A DNA stretch of 40,812 nucleotides from Polaromonas sp. (lineage in GTDB: Bacteria > Pseudomonadota > Gammaproteobacteria > Burkholderiales > Burkholderiaceae). Of the stretch, positions 14,682 to 25,620 are shown piece after piece. The stretch lies in the NCBI GenBank assembly GCA_013823505.1, contig PNMH01000032.1, forward strand, positions 1-40,812, given 5' to 3'. Position 1 is the first letter of the stretch, and every line of letters begins with the position of its first letter. Below the pieces are notes generated by a model that was not told the origin of the DNA, made no database searches, and was given only the letters and a program-made list of their open reading frames with translations. Both the position numbers and the translations under genes were made by a program.

Positions 14682-15227
14682 ATGGCAACCCTTCAACGCT
14701 CCCCCTCTGCCAGCGCCTCGCTCTCCCGCATCACTGCGCCGCTCTCCAGTGCGCTGGACCGACTCTCGCCCCGCGAACGCCAGGCCGTACTGATCGCTGT
14801 GTGGGCCGTGGGCCTGGTCCTGCTGTGGTGGCTGGCGGTGGGGCCAGCCCTGGCCACGCTGCGCGAGGCGCCAGCGCGCCATGCCCGGCTCGACGCCCAG
14901 CTCAGCCAGATGCAGCGCATGGCGGCCACGGCCAGCGCGCTGCGCGGCGAGGCCACTGCTCAGGCACCGGGGCGCGACCAGGTGTTGCGCGCGCTGGAAG
15001 CCGCCACCGTGTCCATGGGACCCACCGCACAGCTCTCGGTGCTGGGCGACCGCGCCACCGCCACACTGCGCGGCACTCCGCCCGCTGCGCTGGCGCAATG
15101 GCTGGCGCAGGTGCGCATCAATGCGCGGCTGCTCCCGCTGGAAACCCAGCTCACCCGGGACCCCGCCACCTCGGGCTGGAACGGCACCGTGGTGCTCTCC
15201 GGCCCCGGTCTGGCCGGGGGCGGCTGA
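14682..15227 (+). CDS. gspM: Type II secretion system protein M
   Basis: 181-residue bitopic membrane protein that stabilises GspL. A ~30-residue cytoplasmic tail leads into the membrane helix AVLIAVWAVGLVLLWWLAV (about 34-52), preceded by the family motif LSPRERQ. A short coiled-coil (LREAPARHARLDAQLSQMQRM) and a small periplasmic ferredoxin-like domain follow. The start at 14682 gives a normal N-tail; frames open further upstream only because of the high GC. It is placed as usual between gspL and gspN. Confidence 0.88.
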   Translation: MATLQRSPSASASLSRITAPLSSALDRLSPRERQAVLIAVWAVGLVLLWWLAVGPALATLREAPARHARLDAQLSQMQRMAATASALRGEATAQAPGRDQVLRALEAATVSMGPTAQLSVLGDRATATLRGTPPAALAQWLAQVRINARLLPLETQLTRDPATSGWNGTVVLSGPGLAGGG

Positions 15228-15230
15228 ACC

Positions 15231-16025
15231 ATGAACGCGCGCTGGCCCTCTCGCCTGGCCTGGACAGGCGCCGTCCTCGGACTGCTGTCGGCGCTGCTCG
15301 TTTTCGCCCCCGCGCGCTGGCTGGCCAGTTACATCAACGCGGCCACCGCCGACCAGCTCCAGCTGGTCAACGCGCGCGGCACCGTCTGGCGTGGCCAGGC
15401 CGACCTCATGTTCACCGGCGGCCAGGGCAGCCAGACCCGGACCACGCTGCCACAGGGTGTGCAGTGGCGGATCTCACCCACCCTGGTGTCTGGCCTGCCC
15501 GCGATGGCGCTGCGGCTGATGGCTCCCTGCTGCACGGTTCAGCCGGTGGAGCTGACCGCCCGACCCCGGCTGGGCGGGGCCGAAGTGCGCCTGGCGGCTT
15601 TCAGCAGCCGCTGGCCTGCCGAGCTGCTGACCGGCCTGGGCACCCCCTGGAACACCTTGCGCATGGAAGGTCAGCTCAGCACGCAGACCGAGGGCCTCAC
15701 CCTGCGTTGGGACAGCGGGCGCGCCAGCATGCAGGGCGAGCTGGCGGTGGAGGCGCAGGACATGGCTTCGCGCCTGTCCACGCTGCGCCCCTTGGGCAGC
15801 TACCGCATGGACGTGCGCGCCGAAGCCGACGGCAACACCACCACCCTGGCGCTGAAGACGCTCAGTGGGCGTCTGCAACTGCAGGGGCAAGGCCAGTGGG
15901 TGGGCGGGCGGCTGCGCTTCAAGGGGGTGGCTGAAGCAGCCCCCGACAGCGAACCTGCCTTGAACAACCTGCTCAACATCATCGGACGCCGGCAAGGCCC
16001 GCGTTCGCTGCTGAACATCGGCTGA
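15231..16025 (+). CDS. gspN: Type II secretion system protein N
   Basis: 264-residue T2SSN-family protein, an accessory component found in a subset of type II systems. A single N-terminal membrane anchor (WTGAVLGLLSALLVFAPARWL, about 11-31) is followed by a beta-rich periplasmic domain with the GspN opening LVNARGTVWRGQADL and a late LSGRLQLQGQGQW segment. Two adjacent cysteines (MAPCCTVQPVELT, about residue 100) are the only ones. ATG 15231 lies three bases after the gspM stop. The exact role of GspN in secretion is not well defined. Confidence 0.85.
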   Translation: MNARWPSRLAWTGAVLGLLSALLVFAPARWLASYINAATADQLQLVNARGTVWRGQADLMFTGGQGSQTRTTLPQGVQWRISPTLVSGLPAMALRLMAPCCTVQPVELTARPRLGGAEVRLAAFSSRWPAELLTGLGTPWNTLRMEGQLSTQTEGLTLRWDSGRASMQGELAVEAQDMASRLSTLRPLGSYRMDVRAEADGNTTTLALKTLSGRLQLQGQGQWVGGRLRFKGVAEAAPDSEPALNNLLNIIGRRQGPRSLLNIG

Positions 16026-16069
16026 CATCTCCCATGTCGCAGCCCTTCACTTACCCTTACGATCGCGCC

Positions 16070-18250
16070 ATGAAACCGAACCCCACCCGCGCCGACCTCG
16101 CCCGGACCCTGCGCCGCGGCAAGACCCCGACGGCACTCGCGCTGGCCACCATGATGGTGTTCGGTCTGTGGACCGGCGCTCCAGCCCAGGCACAGAACCG
16201 CATCGCCGAGCCGGTCACGCTCAACTTCGTGGCGGCCGACATCGAGTCGGTGGCGCGCACCATGGCCACCATCACCGGGCGCAACGTGGTGGTCGATCCG
16301 CGTGTCAAGGGCACGGTCAACCTGGCCACCGAGCGCCCCGTGTCGCCCACCGCCGCGCTGAACCAGTTCGCCGCCGTGCTGCGGTTGCAGGGCTTCTCCA
16401 TCGTCGACACCGGCGGTCTTTACAAGATCGTGCCCGAGGCCGACGCCAAACTACAAGGCAACGTGGTCAACGCGGGTTCGGTCAATGCGCTGCCCACTTC
16501 CAACCAGGTCGTCACGCAGATCTTTCGCCTCAACCACGAGTCGGCCAACAACCTTGTGCCCGTGCTGCGCCCCCTGATCGGGCCGAACAACACCATCAAC
16601 GTGAACCCCGGCAACAACTCGCTGGTGATCACCGACTACGCTGACAACCTGCAACGCATCGGCCGCATCATCACCGCGCTGGACGTGGCGGGCGCGACCG
16701 ACGTGGAGATCATTCCGCTGCAACACGCAGTGGCTGCCGACCTCGCCGCGCTGGTGGCGCGCCTGATCGATCCGGCCGTGGCCGCAGGCGGTGCCGGACA
16801 AACCGATGCCTCGTACAAGACCACACTCGTGGCCGAGCCGCGCAGCAATAGCCTGGTGCTGCGCGCGGCCAACCCGGCGCGCCTGGCGCTGGTGCGCAAC
16901 CTCGTGGCCCGGCTCGACCAACCGTCGTCGGCCAACGTCAGCGGCAACATTCATGTGGTCTACCTGAAAAACGCCGACGCCGTGGCGCTGGCCTCCACGC
17001 TGCGCGCCGCGCTCGCGGGCGAGTCGGGCGCGTCCGGCGGCACCGGCGGTGCCGGTGGGCTGGCCACTGCGGGTCGCCCCATCACCGTGGCCGGCGCGAG
17101 TCCGGCCAGCACGCCGGTGGCCGCGAGCGCACAGCCATCCACCGGCGGCCAGATCCAGGCCGACCCGGCCACCAACTCGCTCATCATCACCGCGCCCGAG
17201 CCGCAATACCGGCAACTCCGCGCCGTGATCGACCAGCTCGACTCGCGCCGAGCGCAGGTGTACGTGGAGAGCCTGATTGCCGAGGTCAACGCCGACAAGG
17301 CCGCCGAGTTCGGCATCCAGTGGCAGGGCGCGCTGGGCAAGTCGGGCAACACGCTCATCGGCCTGATGGGCACCAACTTCGGCTCCGGCGGGCAGAACAT
17401 CATCGACCTGGCCAGCGGCAACGCCACGCCCACACCTGGCCTCAACGTCGGTGTGGCGCGCCAGACCAATGGGGTGTACGTGCTGGGTTTCCTCGCGCGC
17501 TTCCTGCAGCAAAACGGTGAAGGCAACATCCTCTCGACCCCCAACCTGCTCACGCTGGACAACGAAGAGGCCAAGATCGTGATCGGCCAGAACGTGCCCT
17601 TCGTCACCGGCCAGTTCACCAACACCGGCAGCAACAACGGTTCGGTCAACCCGTTCCAGACCATCGAGCGCAAGGACGTGGGCCTGACGCTGCGCGTGAA
17701 GCCCCAGATCAGCGAAAACGGCACGATCAAGATGACCATCTTCCAGGAGGTCAGCAGCGTGCAGGGGTCGTCGGTCAACTCCGCCTCGGGCCTGATCACC
17801 AACAAGCGCTCCATTGAATCCACCGTGCTGGTGGACGACGGCGCCATCGTGGTGCTGGGTGGCCTGTTGCAAGATGAGTTCACGGCCAACCAGGACAAGG
17901 TGCCCGGTTTGGGCGATGTGCCCTTGTTCGGCAACCTCTTCCGCAGCGAGAGCCGCTCGCGCCGCAAGACCAACCTCATGGTCTTCCTGCGGCCGGTGGT
18001 GGTGCGCGATGCGCGTGCCACCAGCAGCCTGGCGCTGGACCGCTACGAACTCATGCGCTCGGTGCAACAGGACTCGCAACCCCAACCCAGCGGCGTGCTC
18101 GGCATCAACGAGGCGCCGGTCATGCCGGCCCCGCTGTCGCCCAGCACCATGACGCTCACGCCGCAGGCGCCCTCGCTGGCCAACCCGCAATCGTCACCCC
18201 CGCTGAACCCACCGGCGGTGCCGGCTGCCCCCGCAGCCCCGGCGAAGTGA
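16070..18250 (+). CDS. gspD: Type II secretion system secretin
   Basis: 726-residue outer-membrane secretin that forms the exit channel. The signal peptide ends near residue 42 (LWTGAPAQAQ), and there is no lipobox. The N0 domain begins VTLNFVAADIESVARTM, N1-N3 repeats follow (NSLVITDYADNLQRI; NSLVLRAANPARLALV; NSLIITAPEPQYRQL), and the secretin core runs from about residue 395 with VPFVTGQFTNTGSNNGS and ERKDVGLTLRVKPQI. Two low-complexity parts stand out: a Gly/Ala/Ser/Pro insert at about 320-360 in N3 and a Pro-rich C-terminal tail. The start is ATG 16070 because it gives a normal-length signal peptide; ATG 16034 adds 12 residues. Confidence 0.94.
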   Translation: MKPNPTRADLARTLRRGKTPTALALATMMVFGLWTGAPAQAQNRIAEPVTLNFVAADIESVARTMATITGRNVVVDPRVKGTVNLATERPVSPTAALNQFAAVLRLQGFSIVDTGGLYKIVPEADAKLQGNVVNAGSVNALPTSNQVVTQIFRLNHESANNLVPVLRPLIGPNNTINVNPGNNSLVITDYADNLQRIGRIITALDVAGATDVEIIPLQHAVAADLAALVARLIDPAVAAGGAGQTDASYKTTLVAEPRSNSLVLRAANPARLALVRNLVARLDQPSSANVSGNIHVVYLKNADAVALASTLRAALAGESGASGGTGGAGGLATAGRPITVAGASPASTPVAASAQPSTGGQIQADPATNSLIITAPEPQYRQLRAVIDQLDSRRAQVYVESLIAEVNADKAAEFGIQWQGALGKSGNTLIGLMGTNFGSGGQNIIDLASGNATPTPGLNVGVARQTNGVYVLGFLARFLQQNGEGNILSTPNLLTLDNEEAKIVIGQNVPFVTGQFTNTGSNNGSVNPFQTIERKDVGLTLRVKPQISENGTIKMTIFQEVSSVQGSSVNSASGLITNKRSIESTVLVDDGAIVVLGGLLQDEFTANQDKVPGLGDVPLFGNLFRSESRSRRKTNLMVFLRPVVVRDARATSSLALDRYELMRSVQQDSQPQPSGVLGINEAPVMPAPLSPSTMTLTPQAPSLANPQSSPPLNPPAVPAAPAAPAK

Positions 18251-18260
18251 GGCCCGGGCC

Positions 18261-19703
<1,443 letters not shown>

Positions 19704-19704
19704 C

Positions 19705-20934
19705 ATGCCCGCCTACACCTTCGAAGCCCTCGACGCCCAGGGCGCCACCCAAAAAGGGCTGATCGACGCCGACACGGCGCGCTCCGCGCGCAGCCTGTTG
19801 CGCGCGCGCGCGCTGGTACCGCTGTTGGTGGAGCCGGCCACGGGCGGCGGCACCAACGTCAAGGGCAGCGGGCTCAACATCACGCTGTGGGGTGGACGCG
19901 TGTTCAGCGCCACCACGCTGGCGGTGTGGACGCGCCAGATCGCGGGTCTCGTGGCAGCCGGGCTGCCCTTGGAGCGCGCGCTCTCCGCCCTGACAGAAGA
20001 GGCCGAAGACGACAAGCAGCGCAACCTCATGGCCTCGCTGCGCTCCGAAGTCAACGCGGGTTCACCGTTTGCACAGGCACTGAGCCAGCACCCGCGCGAG
20101 TTCTCGTCCATTTACACCTCGGTGATCGCCGCTGGCGAACAGAGCGGGCAACTGGGCACGGTCCTGGAACGCCTGGCCGACGACCTGGAAGCGCGCGAAG
20201 CCCTCAAGAACAAGCTGGTGGCCGCCTCGCTCTACCCCGCCATCGTCACGTTGGTGGCGATCGTGATCGTGGTGTTTCTGGTGTCCTACGTGGTGCCGCA
20301 GGTGGCCAGCGTGTTCGCCGGCAGCAAGCGCGCCCTGCCGGTGCTCACCGTGATGATGCTGGGCCTGAGCGACTTCGTGCGCAGCTACGGCTGGCTGATG
20401 CTGGGTGCCTTGGTGCTCGGCAGCGGTGCGCTGGTGATGGCACGGCGCAACGAAGCGCTGCGCCTGCGCATGGACGCGGCCTGGCTGCGCCTGCCCCTGG
20501 TGGGCAGGCTGGCGCGCGGCTTCAACGCTGCGCGTTTTGCCGCCACGCTGGCCATGCTCGCGGCTGCCGGCGTGCCCATTCTCCGGGCGCTGCAAACCGC
20601 CGCCGAGACCCTGAACAACCAGGCCATGCGCGCCGATGCGATGGACGCGCTGGTGCTGGTGCGCGAAGGTGCACCGCTGGCCTCTGCACTGGCCAGCAAG
20701 AAGCGTTTTCCGCCGCTGGTGTCGATGTTTGCCCGCCTGGGCGAACAAACCGGCCAGCTGCCCGCCATGCTGGATCGCGCTGCCGAACAACTCGGCGCCG
20801 AGGTGCAGCGCCGCGCGATGCACATGGCCACCATCCTGGAGCCGCTGCTGATCGTGGGCATGGGCGTGGTGGTGATGCTGATCGTGCTCGCGGTGCTGAT
20901 GCCGATCATTCAGCTGAATCAACTGGTGACCTGA
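19705..20934 (+). CDS. gspF: Type II secretion system inner-membrane protein F
   Basis: 409-residue polytopic platform protein. It has the two cytoplasmic T2SSF repeats: one around VWTRQIAGLVAAGLPLERAL (74-93) and one around RFAATLAMLAAAGVPILRAL (279-298). Three membrane segments are visible: AIVTLVAIVIVVFLVSYVV near 177, a second near 229-245, and LIVGMGVVVMLIVLAVLMPII near the C-terminus. ATG 19705 follows the gspE stop after one base. It is the last gsp gene of the run; gspO (prepilin peptidase) is not in the window and must be elsewhere. Confidence 0.94.
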   Translation: MPAYTFEALDAQGATQKGLIDADTARSARSLLRARALVPLLVEPATGGGTNVKGSGLNITLWGGRVFSATTLAVWTRQIAGLVAAGLPLERALSALTEEAEDDKQRNLMASLRSEVNAGSPFAQALSQHPREFSSIYTSVIAAGEQSGQLGTVLERLADDLEAREALKNKLVAASLYPAIVTLVAIVIVVFLVSYVVPQVASVFAGSKRALPVLTVMMLGLSDFVRSYGWLMLGALVLGSGALVMARRNEALRLRMDAAWLRLPLVGRLARGFNAARFAATLAMLAAAGVPILRALQTAAETLNNQAMRADAMDALVLVREGAPLASALASKKRFPPLVSMFARLGEQTGQLPAMLDRAAEQLGAEVQRRAMHMATILEPLLIVGMGVVVMLIVLAVLMPIIQLNQLVT

Positions 20935-20936
20935 AC

Positions 20937-21833
20937 ATGGGCGTGACCTTGGAAGGCAAACTCGTTGTTGCCATTTCTTCCCGTGCCCTGTTCGACTTTG
21001 AAGAAGAGAACCGGCTCTTTGAAACCGGGGACGACCGCGCTTACATGAAGCTGCAGCTGGAGCGGCTGGACACACCCGCCCAACCCGGCGTGGCGTTCTC
21101 GCTGGTGCACAAGCTGCTCGCCTTCAACGACGCCGACGCCCAGCGCGTCGAGGTGGTGATCCTCTCGCGCAACGACCCGGTGTCGGGCATGCGCGTGTTC
21201 CGCTCAGCCCAACACTACGGGCTGCCCATCCAGCGCGGCAGCTTCACGCGCGGCCAACCGCCGTGGCGCTATTTGCGCCCGCTGCGCGCCAACCTGTTTC
21301 TCTCCACCCACCTGGCCGACGTGCGCGCCGCACTCGATGCCGGCGTGCCCGCCGCGCAGGTGTACCCGCACTCGGTGCACGCCAGCGACGCGCATCCGCA
21401 CGAGGTGCGCATCGCCTTCGACGGCGACGCCGTGCTGTTTTCCGACGAAGCCGAGCGGGTCTACCAGGCGCAAGGCCTCTCGGCCTTTCAGGAACACGAA
21501 GCCAGCAAGGCCGGCCTGCCGCTGGCCGGCGGCCCGTTCAAACCCTTGCTCGAAGCCCTGCACCGCCTGCAGAGCGAAGGCACGCCGCTCATGCGCGTGC
21601 GCACTGCGCTGGTGACCGCACGCAGCGCCCCGGCGCACGAGCGCGCGATCCGTACGCTGATGAACTGGAACATCGAGGTGGACGAAGCCATGTTCCTCGG
21701 CGGTCTGCCCAAGGGCGAGTTCCTGCGGGAGTTCGAGCCCGACTTTTTCTTTGACGACCAGACCGGTCACATCGAGTCCGCCTCGATGCACGTCCCCGCG
21801 GGCCACGTCGCCAGCGGCATCTCCAATCCCTGA
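20937..21833 (+). CDS. Cytosolic 5'-nucleotidase family protein
   Basis: 298-residue member of the cytosolic 5'-nucleotidase family (PF06189 type, like mammalian NT5C1), HAD-related enzymes that dephosphorylate nucleoside monophosphates. The key motif is IAFDGDAVLFSDEAE, with D162 and D164 in the DxD position. Other family marks are VVAISSRALFDFEEENRLFE at the start, VILSRNDPVSGMRVF, and FLGGLPKGEFLREFEPDFFFDDQ near the end, which completes the active site. It follows the gspF stop by two bases, so co-transcription with the secretion genes is likely. I see no functional reason for that link. Substrate preference cannot be read. Confidence 0.85.
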   Translation: MGVTLEGKLVVAISSRALFDFEEENRLFETGDDRAYMKLQLERLDTPAQPGVAFSLVHKLLAFNDADAQRVEVVILSRNDPVSGMRVFRSAQHYGLPIQRGSFTRGQPPWRYLRPLRANLFLSTHLADVRAALDAGVPAAQVYPHSVHASDAHPHEVRIAFDGDAVLFSDEAERVYQAQGLSAFQEHEASKAGLPLAGGPFKPLLEALHRLQSEGTPLMRVRTALVTARSAPAHERAIRTLMNWNIEVDEAMFLGGLPKGEFLREFEPDFFFDDQTGHIESASMHVPAGHVASGISNP

Positions 21834-21854
21834 TCCCCAACCCTTGAGGTCACC

Positions 21855-23633
21855 ATGACCCTGAGCGACAAATTCCAGAGCTTCCGCGTGTTTGCACGCA
21901 AGGTGGGCCGCCTCACCCTGCCCTACTTCCAGTCGGAAGAAAAGTGGAAGGCACGCGCACTGCTCGTGGCCATCGTGGCGCTCAACCTCGCCTCGGTCTA
22001 CATGCTGGTGCTGCTCAACGAGTGGAACCGCGTGTTCTACGACGCGCTGCAAAACAAGGACGCAGCGGTGTTCTGGCGCGAGCTCGGTCGCTTCACGTAT
22101 CTGGCCTTCGGTTTCATCATCATCGCGGTCTACCGCTTCTACCTCACGCAGTTGCTCGAGATGCGCTGGCGTGCCTGGATGACCGGCCACTACCTCGACC
22201 GCTGGTTGTCCAACAAGGCCTTCTACCACCTCGAACTCGCGCGCTTTGCGCGCGGCGAAGACGCGCCGCCCGACAACCCGGACCAGCGCATCGCCGAAGA
22301 CATGAACCTCTTCACCAGCTACACGGTGAGCCTGACCATGGGCCTGCTCAACGCGGTGGTCACGCTGGTGAGTTTTGTCGGCATCCTGTGGGCGCTCTCA
22401 GGCAGCTTCGCGTTCTCGTTCAACGGCAGCGAATACAACATCCCCGGCTTCATGGTGTGGATGGCGGTGCTCTACTGCGCGCTCGGCAGCGTGATCACTC
22501 ACTACCTGGGCCGCTCGCAGATCGCGCTCAATTTCAAGCAGCAGCGCTTTGAGGCCGACTTCCGCCACCACCTGGTGCGCGTGCGCGAGTACAGCGAATC
22601 GATCGCGCTGGACCGGGGAGAACCGGTGGAGCGCCAGCAACTCGGCGGGCGCTTCGGCGCCGTCATCGGCAACTACCTCAAGCTCATCAACGCACAGAAA
22701 CGCCTGACCTGGTTCACCGTGGGTTTCGGCCAGGCCGCCGTGGTGTTCCCCTTCATCGTGGCCGCGCCGCGCTTCTTCAGCGGTGCGATCCAGCTCGGTG
22801 AACTGATCCAGATTTCATCGGCCTTCGGCCGCGTGCAGGACTCGCTCTCGTGGTTCGTCGACAACTACAGCAGCCTGGCCGCCTGGCGCGCCACCACCGA
22901 CCGCATCACCAGTTTTGAAGAAAGCTTCCAGGCGCTGGAGGCCTCCGAACACATCGCCGCGCCGCTGCCCAACGCAGACGATGCGCTGGCCATCGACAAC
23001 CTGCAGCTCGCCTTGCCGGGCGGATTGCCGCTGCTGGCGGTGCACGGCCTGCAGGTGTCACCGGGCGACACGGTGCTGGTCAAAGGGCCCTCGGGCAGCG
23101 GAAAGTCCACCCTGTTCCGGGGCCTGGCCGGCATCTGGCCCTGGGCGCAGCGCACCCTGCGCACACCGGCGGGCTTCGCCGACAAGGTGATGTTCTTGCC
23201 GCAGCGCCCCTACTTCCCCCTGGGCTCGCTGCGCGACGCCCTGGCCTACCCCGAGCCCGCCGGGCGTTACAGCGACGCCGAGCTGCAACAAGCCTTGACG
23301 GACGCGCTGCTGCCCGACCTGAGCACCCGGCTGGACGAACAGGACGCCTGGGGCCAGAAACTCTCGGGCGGCGAACAACAACGCCTGGCCATTGCCCGCG
23401 CCATGCTCAAGAAGCCCCGCTGGTTGTTCGTGGACGAAGCCACCAGCGCGCTGGACGAAGCCGCCGAGGCTACGCTGTACGCGCGACTGCAAGCGCTGGT
23501 GAAAGCGAGCAACGGCGCCCTGGTGTCCATTGCCCACCGGCCCGGGGTGGCTGAGTTTCACCGGACACAGTGGACATTCACGCCGGATGCGACGGGCGAT
23601 GCGCGTTACAAGCTGGTGGCTTCGCCCACGTAA
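21855..23633 (+). CDS. SbmA/YddA-type ABC transporter, fused permease and ATPase
   Basis: 592-residue ABC half-transporter of the ABC_membrane_2 (BacA/SbmA, YddA, ABCD-like) family. The membrane domain covers about residues 1-330 with [31 protein letters not shown] and [22 protein letters not shown], which are typical of the family. The ATPase domain has Walker A GPSGSGKS near 411-418, the signature [15 protein letters not shown] near 502, and Walker [15 protein letters not shown] near 522-535. GAGG sits six bases upstream of the ATG in a 21-base gap after the nucleotidase gene. Relatives move peptides, B12 or antimicrobial compounds; the substrate here is unknown. Its last 28 bases overlap the convergent queC. 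Confidence 0.9.
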   Translation: MTLSDKFQSFRVFARKVGRLTLPYFQSEEKWKARALLVAIVALNLASVYMLVLLNEWNRVFYDALQNKDAAVFWRELGRFTYLAFGFIIIAVYRFYLTQLLEMRWRAWMTGHYLDRWLSNKAFYHLELARFARGEDAPPDNPDQRIAEDMNLFTSYTVSLTMGLLNAVVTLVSFVGILWALSGSFAFSFNGSEYNIPGFMVWMAVLYCALGSVITHYLGRSQIALNFKQQRFEADFRHHLVRVREYSESIALDRGEPVERQQLGGRFGAVIGNYLKLINAQKRLTWFTVGFGQAAVVFPFIVAAPRFFSGAIQLGELIQISSAFGRVQDSLSWFVDNYSSLAAWRATTDRITSFEESFQALEASEHIAAPLPNADDALAIDNLQLALPGGLPLLAVHGLQVSPGDTVLVKGPSGSGKSTLFRGLAGIWPWAQRTLRTPAGFADKVMFLPQRPYFPLGSLRDALAYPEPAGRYSDAELQQALTDALLPDLSTRLDEQDAWGQKLSGGEQQRLAIARAMLKKPRWLFVDEATSALDEAAEATLYARLQALVKASNGALVSIAHRPGVAEFHRTQWTFTPDATGDARYKLVASPT

Positions 23634-24343
23634 CGCTCCCACCCTCGCGCCCGCAGTTCACAAGCCGGGCAGGTGCCGCACCCATAGCCCCAGGCATGGC
23701 GGTGCTCGCGGTCGCCGAGGTAGCAGGTGTGGGTGAGTTCCACGATCAGGTCCACCAGGGCTTGGCCGCCCAGGCTTTCGGCCAGGCGCCAGGTGGCGGC
23801 CTTGTCGATCCACATGAGCGGGGTGTCGATGAGGAAGCGGTGGTCCATGCCCAGCGAGAGCGCCACTTGCAGCGCTTTCATGGTGTCGTCGCGGCAGTCG
23901 GGGTAGCCTGAAAAATCGGTTTCACAGACGCCGGTGACGATGACCTGGATGCCGCGGCGGTAAGCGAGTGCCGCAGCGAGCGTGAGGAACAGCAGGTTGC
24001 GACCGGGCACGAAGGTGTTGGGCAGGCCGCTCTCTTCCATGCGAAAGGCCATGTCGCGGGTGAGCGAGGTTTCGCTGACCTTGCCGAGCACCGCGAGATC
24101 GAGCACGTGGTCTTCGCCCAGGCGATCGGCCCACTGCGGAAATCGCTCGCGCAGTTCGCGCAGCACCACGGGACGGGCCTGCAGCTCGACGCTATGGCGT
24201 TGGCCGTAGTCGAAGCCCAGGGTTTCGACGCGCGGAAAGCGTTCGAGCGCGTGGGCCAGGCAGGTGGTGGAGTCTTGCCCGCCGGAGAACAGCACCAGGG
24301 CGCTGGTGTGGTGGGGGGTGTTGTGAGCGGTGGCGGTGGTCAT
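23606..24343 (-). CDS. queC: 7-cyano-7-deazaguanine synthase
   Basis: 245-residue QueC, which converts 7-carboxy-7-deazaguanine to preQ0 using ATP and ammonia in queuosine tRNA modification. The PP-loop SGGQDST is at residues 20-26. The zinc-binding cysteines C207, C222, C225 and C228 lie in [26 protein letters not shown], and [16 protein letters not shown] is the conserved middle motif. The ATG at 24343 gives full family length. queD and queE are not in the window. The gene follows the HDOD gene after 25 bases on the same strand, so it may ride on the flagellar transcript, and it overlaps the convergent ABC gene. Confidence 0.95.
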   Translation of the reverse strand: MTTATAHNTPHHTSALVLFSGGQDSTTCLAHALERFPRVETLGFDYGQRHSVELQARPVVLRELRERFPQWADRLGEDHVLDLAVLGKVSETSLTRDMAFRMEESGLPNTFVPGRNLLFLTLAAALAYRRGIQVIVTGVCETDFSGYPDCRDDTMKALQVALSLGMDHRFLIDTPLMWIDKAATWRLAESLGGQALVDLIVELTHTCYLGDREHRHAWGYGCGTCPACELRARGWERYVGEATSL

Positions 24344-24368
24344 GGGCGCGATGGTAGCGCCCGGTCGT

Positions 24369-25610
24369 TCACGGCACGCGTTCGGAGCGCACGCCCGCGT
24401 GGTCGCGGCTGGTGGCCAGCATGCGGATGAGCGCGCGGTTGGCTTGCTCCAGGCTCACGTCGTTGCGGTCGCACACCGCGTTCAGGCGGTGCAGCTGGTT
24501 GGGTTCACCCTGCGCGCGGGCCACGTCCAGCAGCGGGTGGTAGGGCCCATCGTGGCGCAGCACGGCGTCGTACAGGCGACCGGAGAGCGGCAGCTTGTGC
24601 AGCAGCTCGGCCAGCGGCGCGTGCAGCAGTTTGTCGAGGTGGGCGAACAGCGCGGTGGTGTAGACCTCCAGCCGCAGGTTGTCTTCAGACCCGGTGGCCA
24701 GCAGGTGCTGCGCCAGGCGCGCGCGCATGACCATGGCTGCGCGCACGGGTTGCAGGTCGTTGTCGGTTTCGCTGCCGGGCGCTTGTTCAAACAACCAGCG
24801 GCCGAGTTCGCGAAAGCCCAGCATCATGAGGGCGTGGCGCAGCGAGCCGATTTCGTGGCGGCCACCGTAGGCGGCCGAGTTCACCAGCATCAGGATGCGG
24901 TAAACCAACACCGGGTCCTGCCGCACGAGCCGCTCCAGGCGTTCGAGCGAGCAGTCGTCGTCGATGGCCTGCAAGATCTGGCGGATCACGCGCGGGTCGC
25001 ACGACACCGGCTGGTGGCGGTGGGCGAGCAATACATCGGCGTCGGGCCAGCCCAGCAAGCCCCAGGCACCCGAGTCGTCCAACAGGTGGCGCGCCAGGGT
25101 TTGGGTTTGCACCCCTTGATAAAGCTGCCCGGGTGGCAGGCCCTGGCTGCGTTGGTGCAGCCCAGGGGTGGACTGGGCTTGCAGGATGTCGGCAGCCTCT
25201 TGCGGACTGAGTTGCAGCAGGTTGCGCACATCGAATCCGACGGCGGGGCCTTGCCGCAGCGATTGCAGGTCAGTGTGGCGAACGAGGCGGTGCCCGCGAC
25301 GGTTGGCCACCGACAGGGCGGCCAGGCTCTCGGGCGCTTCAAACGGAGCGGCGGGGACTTCCAGCCAGGTGTTGTGCACTGGCGCGCAGGCCAGCGCCTG
25401 TTGCAGCAGCCGGGGCGAATCGATGGCAATGACGAGCACCGGTGCGCTCTCGGGCCAGTCGTCGCCCAGCGCCTGCATGAGGTGCGAAGCATCGACCGCG
25501 GCAGCGTGGATGGGATGCACGCACAGCCGCACCGCGGCCAGCTGGCGTTCGCGGTTCCACACCGGCTCGTAGCCGAGGGCCAGGCTGTCCAGAACGGTGT
25601 GGCTCAACAT
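24369..25610 (-). CDS. HDOD-domain signalling protein with degenerate EAL-like N-terminus
   Basis: 413-residue protein resembling the YuxH-type EAL+HDOD family. The first ~190 residues look like a decayed EAL fold ([18 protein letters not shown] opening), but I see no intact E-A/V-L catalytic motif, so phosphodiesterase activity is unlikely. The HDOD domain, about residues 195-390, has LEAIDDD-like [40 protein letters not shown] and [19 protein letters not shown]. It starts 11 bases after the flgL stop, and relatives in Vibrio affect motility and c-di-GMP levels. A role in regulating flagellar output is inferred from that position only. Confidence 0.8.
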   Translation of the reverse strand: MLSHTVLDSLALGYEPVWNRERQLAAVRLCVHPIHAAAVDASHLMQALGDDWPESAPVLVIAIDSPRLLQQALACAPVHNTWLEVPAAPFEAPESLAALSVANRRGHRLVRHTDLQSLRQGPAVGFDVRNLLQLSPQEAADILQAQSTPGLHQRSQGLPPGQLYQGVQTQTLARHLLDDSGAWGLLGWPDADVLLAHRHQPVSCDPRVIRQILQAIDDDCSLERLERLVRQDPVLVYRILMLVNSAAYGGRHEIGSLRHALMMLGFRELGRWLFEQAPGSETDNDLQPVRAAMVMRARLAQHLLATGSEDNLRLEVYTTALFAHLDKLLHAPLAELLHKLPLSGRLYDAVLRHDGPYHPLLDVARAQGEPNQLHRLNAVCDRNDVSLEQANRALIRMLATSRDHAGVRSERVP

Positions 25611-25620
25611 GGGTTCGCGT

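Noticed and set aside
16451..18190. A 579-codon minus-strand open frame opposite gspD
   Set aside because: Same shadow effect; gspD on the plus strand has clear secretin domains throughout.
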